From NCBI RefSeq assembly GCF_000208865.1, contig NC_018392.1:434001-498000 (forward strand): a stretch of 64,000 nucleotides of DNA. Reading direction: 5' to 3'. Numbering within the stretch: position 1 is the stretch's first letter; every line of letters starts with the position of its first letter. The translations under genes were made by a program, and so were the position numbers. The notes under the pieces were generated by a model, which saw only the letters and a list, made by a program, of their open reading frames with translations, was not told where the DNA came from and did not search any database. This stretch comes from Neospora caninum Liverpool (lineage: Eukaryota > Apicomplexa > Conoidasida > Eucoccidiorida > Sarcocystidae). Below are positions 62,166-64,000 of this stretch, in pieces.

Positions 62166-64000
62166 TTCTGAGGGCTGCGGGTTATTTCCAGAGAAGGTGG
62201 GGAAAAGCGACGGAGTTCCACTCGCTAGTGGTGGGGGGTGTCCGCTGACAAAAGCCCCTGACTCCGTTGCCGAGCGGTTCCTCGACCCGAGAGCAGGCGA
62301 GAAGGGCGGAGCTGGAGAGACAGAATACCCCGGAGAGGGGAATGCAAATGAGAGCGACGCCAGCGGGGAAAGGGAAGAAATGGGTACCCCCTTCAACCGG
62401 AACGGACTCGCGTACGAGACATCTGGACTCGTGCGCAGGCCCCGGACAGAGACACCCGTCGTAGGAAGGAGGAGAGAATTCAGAGACAAAACAAACAACA
62501 GGACGCCGGACGCATGTGGCAAAAAATAAAAGGACGCGGAGAAACGTCTAGCACGAGAGAAAAGGGAAGGACTGCTGCGTGCAGGCCTGCAGACTCGGTT
62601 TCCTGCAGAAAGTTCACTCAACGAAGATCGAAGGAGACACGAAGGCGTGCGAGTTGGGGAGCAACAGACCCCCATGAGCGCGCCTCTCGAGGAAAACGAA
62701 TTGATCCTACGGAGGAGATCCTGGCCAGACGGCGAAAGAATCGCACTGACGGCTTTGCTAGCCTTCGCGATAGAAAAACGTGCAAGAAAGGGGCTTTTGT
62801 CTGATGCGACGGAGAGAACAGAAGGGAAACACACACGCGGTCGACTCGCAGCGGACAAACGCGAGCATCGACGCCTCTCTAATCAAACTTCGGGATGTGT
62901 GTGCCTTCGAGCCAAATCGGCGACACACGAGACAAAAAGATGGAGACAAGCTGCCTGCGGTTTCTCGCGGAAGAAAATCGCAGGGATGAAATGCTGAACC
63001 AGATTATAAGCAGATGCTCTCGGTAGGATACGTGCTGCCTTCAGGGTCGTTGGGGATTTTTGTGAGCTAACTCGCAGATGTGGGTGTCTTGCCTCCCTGA
63101 ACTATGCCGCGCTGTCGCGCAGTTGTTGTCTTTGAGTTCCTCCTCTTTCTTCGACAGCCCCATCACATTTCGTTTTTAAGGCATCTTCTTTCCTGCGGTC
63201 TTTTTGTGCGCTCTTGCGCCAAAACACCACGCTGGACGTCCCGCGTGAAAACCCAGTTCCCCACTTCGCCGCTTTCTCTGGGGGCCCGCAGTGAAAGGGC
63301 ATTACTCGGCGTTTGGCCATCTGTCGGGCTGTCCACGTCCTTTTCCGTTCTTGTCTTGAAAAAATCGACGCTGTGCAATGCGAGGGGCTCTGCCTACGGT
63401 AAGCCAGCGCTTCGGCCACATTTAACGAAAGAAACCCGCTCGCTCAGTTTGGTCAATGACACGAGAACATCACTGCATCTAACGCGAACTGGAGCTTTTT
63501 CCTCAGGGACGACGTTGGACCGCAGTTCTGCTGCAGAATTCCATGCAGGACAAGGTTCTGTTTGGATGGCTGTTCCCCAACGTCCAGAAACAACTTCCTT
63601 AACATCTCGCTGTGTAGCGTTTTCATTCATGAGAGTCCACGCAGGAGAGAGTCCGATGATCGTGCATATCTTCTGTCATAGGGACCATCCTGGAAATCGC
63701 TGAAGAACCAACGGGAGCTCTTCCTTCTCGATTCTTCTCGCGTCCCTCAGCCCACAAGGTACGCACGGTTCGTAGCCAGTGACTGCGTGCTGTTTTTTGC
63801 GGCGAAGGATGCGTCACTGCTTTAGGCCTGTCGCTCAGACTCCCATCAGATTGTGGTTACTCTCCGCTTCGACGATGGCAGTGCAGTTTCGAGGTGTGAA
63901 GGCTTCGCGGTCATCTCTACAGTGGGAAAAGAAGGGGAGAAACCGCCTCTCGCAGGACTGTGAGACGCCAGCTTATTCCACAACTGCGGGAACGGGTTTC
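62166..64000. other. right-edge region upstream of BolA; no confident gene
   Basis: Contains the BolA 5-prime UTR and promoter, and perhaps a 5-prime extension of its first exon: the minus-strand frame is open from 62165 to 62858. Plus-strand frames at 63,100-63,700 have no recognised domain. The region may also hold the flank of a gene outside the window. Confidence 0.5.

Noticed and set aside
61875..62858. 327-codon minus-strand frame as an independent gene
   Set aside because: Its end is the first BolA exon reading through its donor. The upstream part has no domain and is better viewed as 5-prime UTR or a possible BolA extension.

Overview
This is a nuclear window from an apicomplexan of the Toxoplasma gondii type (T. 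gondii or a close tissue-cyst-forming relative such as Hammondia or Neospora). The support is: GC-rich, intron-rich genes with GT-AG introns; start contexts such as GCAAAATG and CCAAGATG; proteins swollen by low-complexity inserts; and a recognisable gene set. From memory, T. gondii chromosome VI carries a diacylglycerol kinase, histone H4, ICMAP1 and ribose-5-phosphate isomerase close together, which fits this order; I could not check it by search.

Layout. (1) 159-7600, minus: membrane-anchored diacylglycerol kinase with two C1 domains, seven exons, possibly running off the left edge. (2) 7601-12456: no gene seen. (3) 12457-12768, minus: intronless histone H4. (4) 12769-19042: gene-poor, visibly richer in A+T, with two pairs of dispersed direct repeats. 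(5) 19043-32183, minus: a large unrecognised gene with an N-terminal membrane anchor and a C-terminal Pro/Thr minisatellite; thirteen exons join in phase, and a small exon is missing between the first and second. (6) 32184-34363: spacer with an AT-rich island, microsatellites and a 100-N assembly gap. (7) 34364-41530, minus: a second unrecognised low-complexity gene whose large 5-prime intron contains two tandem degenerate tRNA-like sequences. (8) 41531-46175: divergent intergenic region. (9) 46176-52764, plus: long coiled-coil protein identified as ICMAP1 of the conoid. (10) 52765-56096: spacer with a perfect 58-bp tandem duplication. (11) 56097-59362, plus: ribose-5-phosphate isomerase A, five exons, complete active site. 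(12) 60917-62165, minus: BolA1-type protein in four small exons. (13) 62166-64000: no confident gene.

The genes do not form an operon. Recognised roles are lipid second-messenger signalling (DGK), chromatin (H4), apical cytoskeleton (ICMAP1), the pentose phosphate pathway (R5P isomerase) and iron-sulfur cluster/thiol biology (BolA). Exon limits were set by hand from splice dinucleotides, codon phase and family conservation. They are firm for DGK, ICMAP1, R5P isomerase and BolA, and provisional for the two unrecognised genes.
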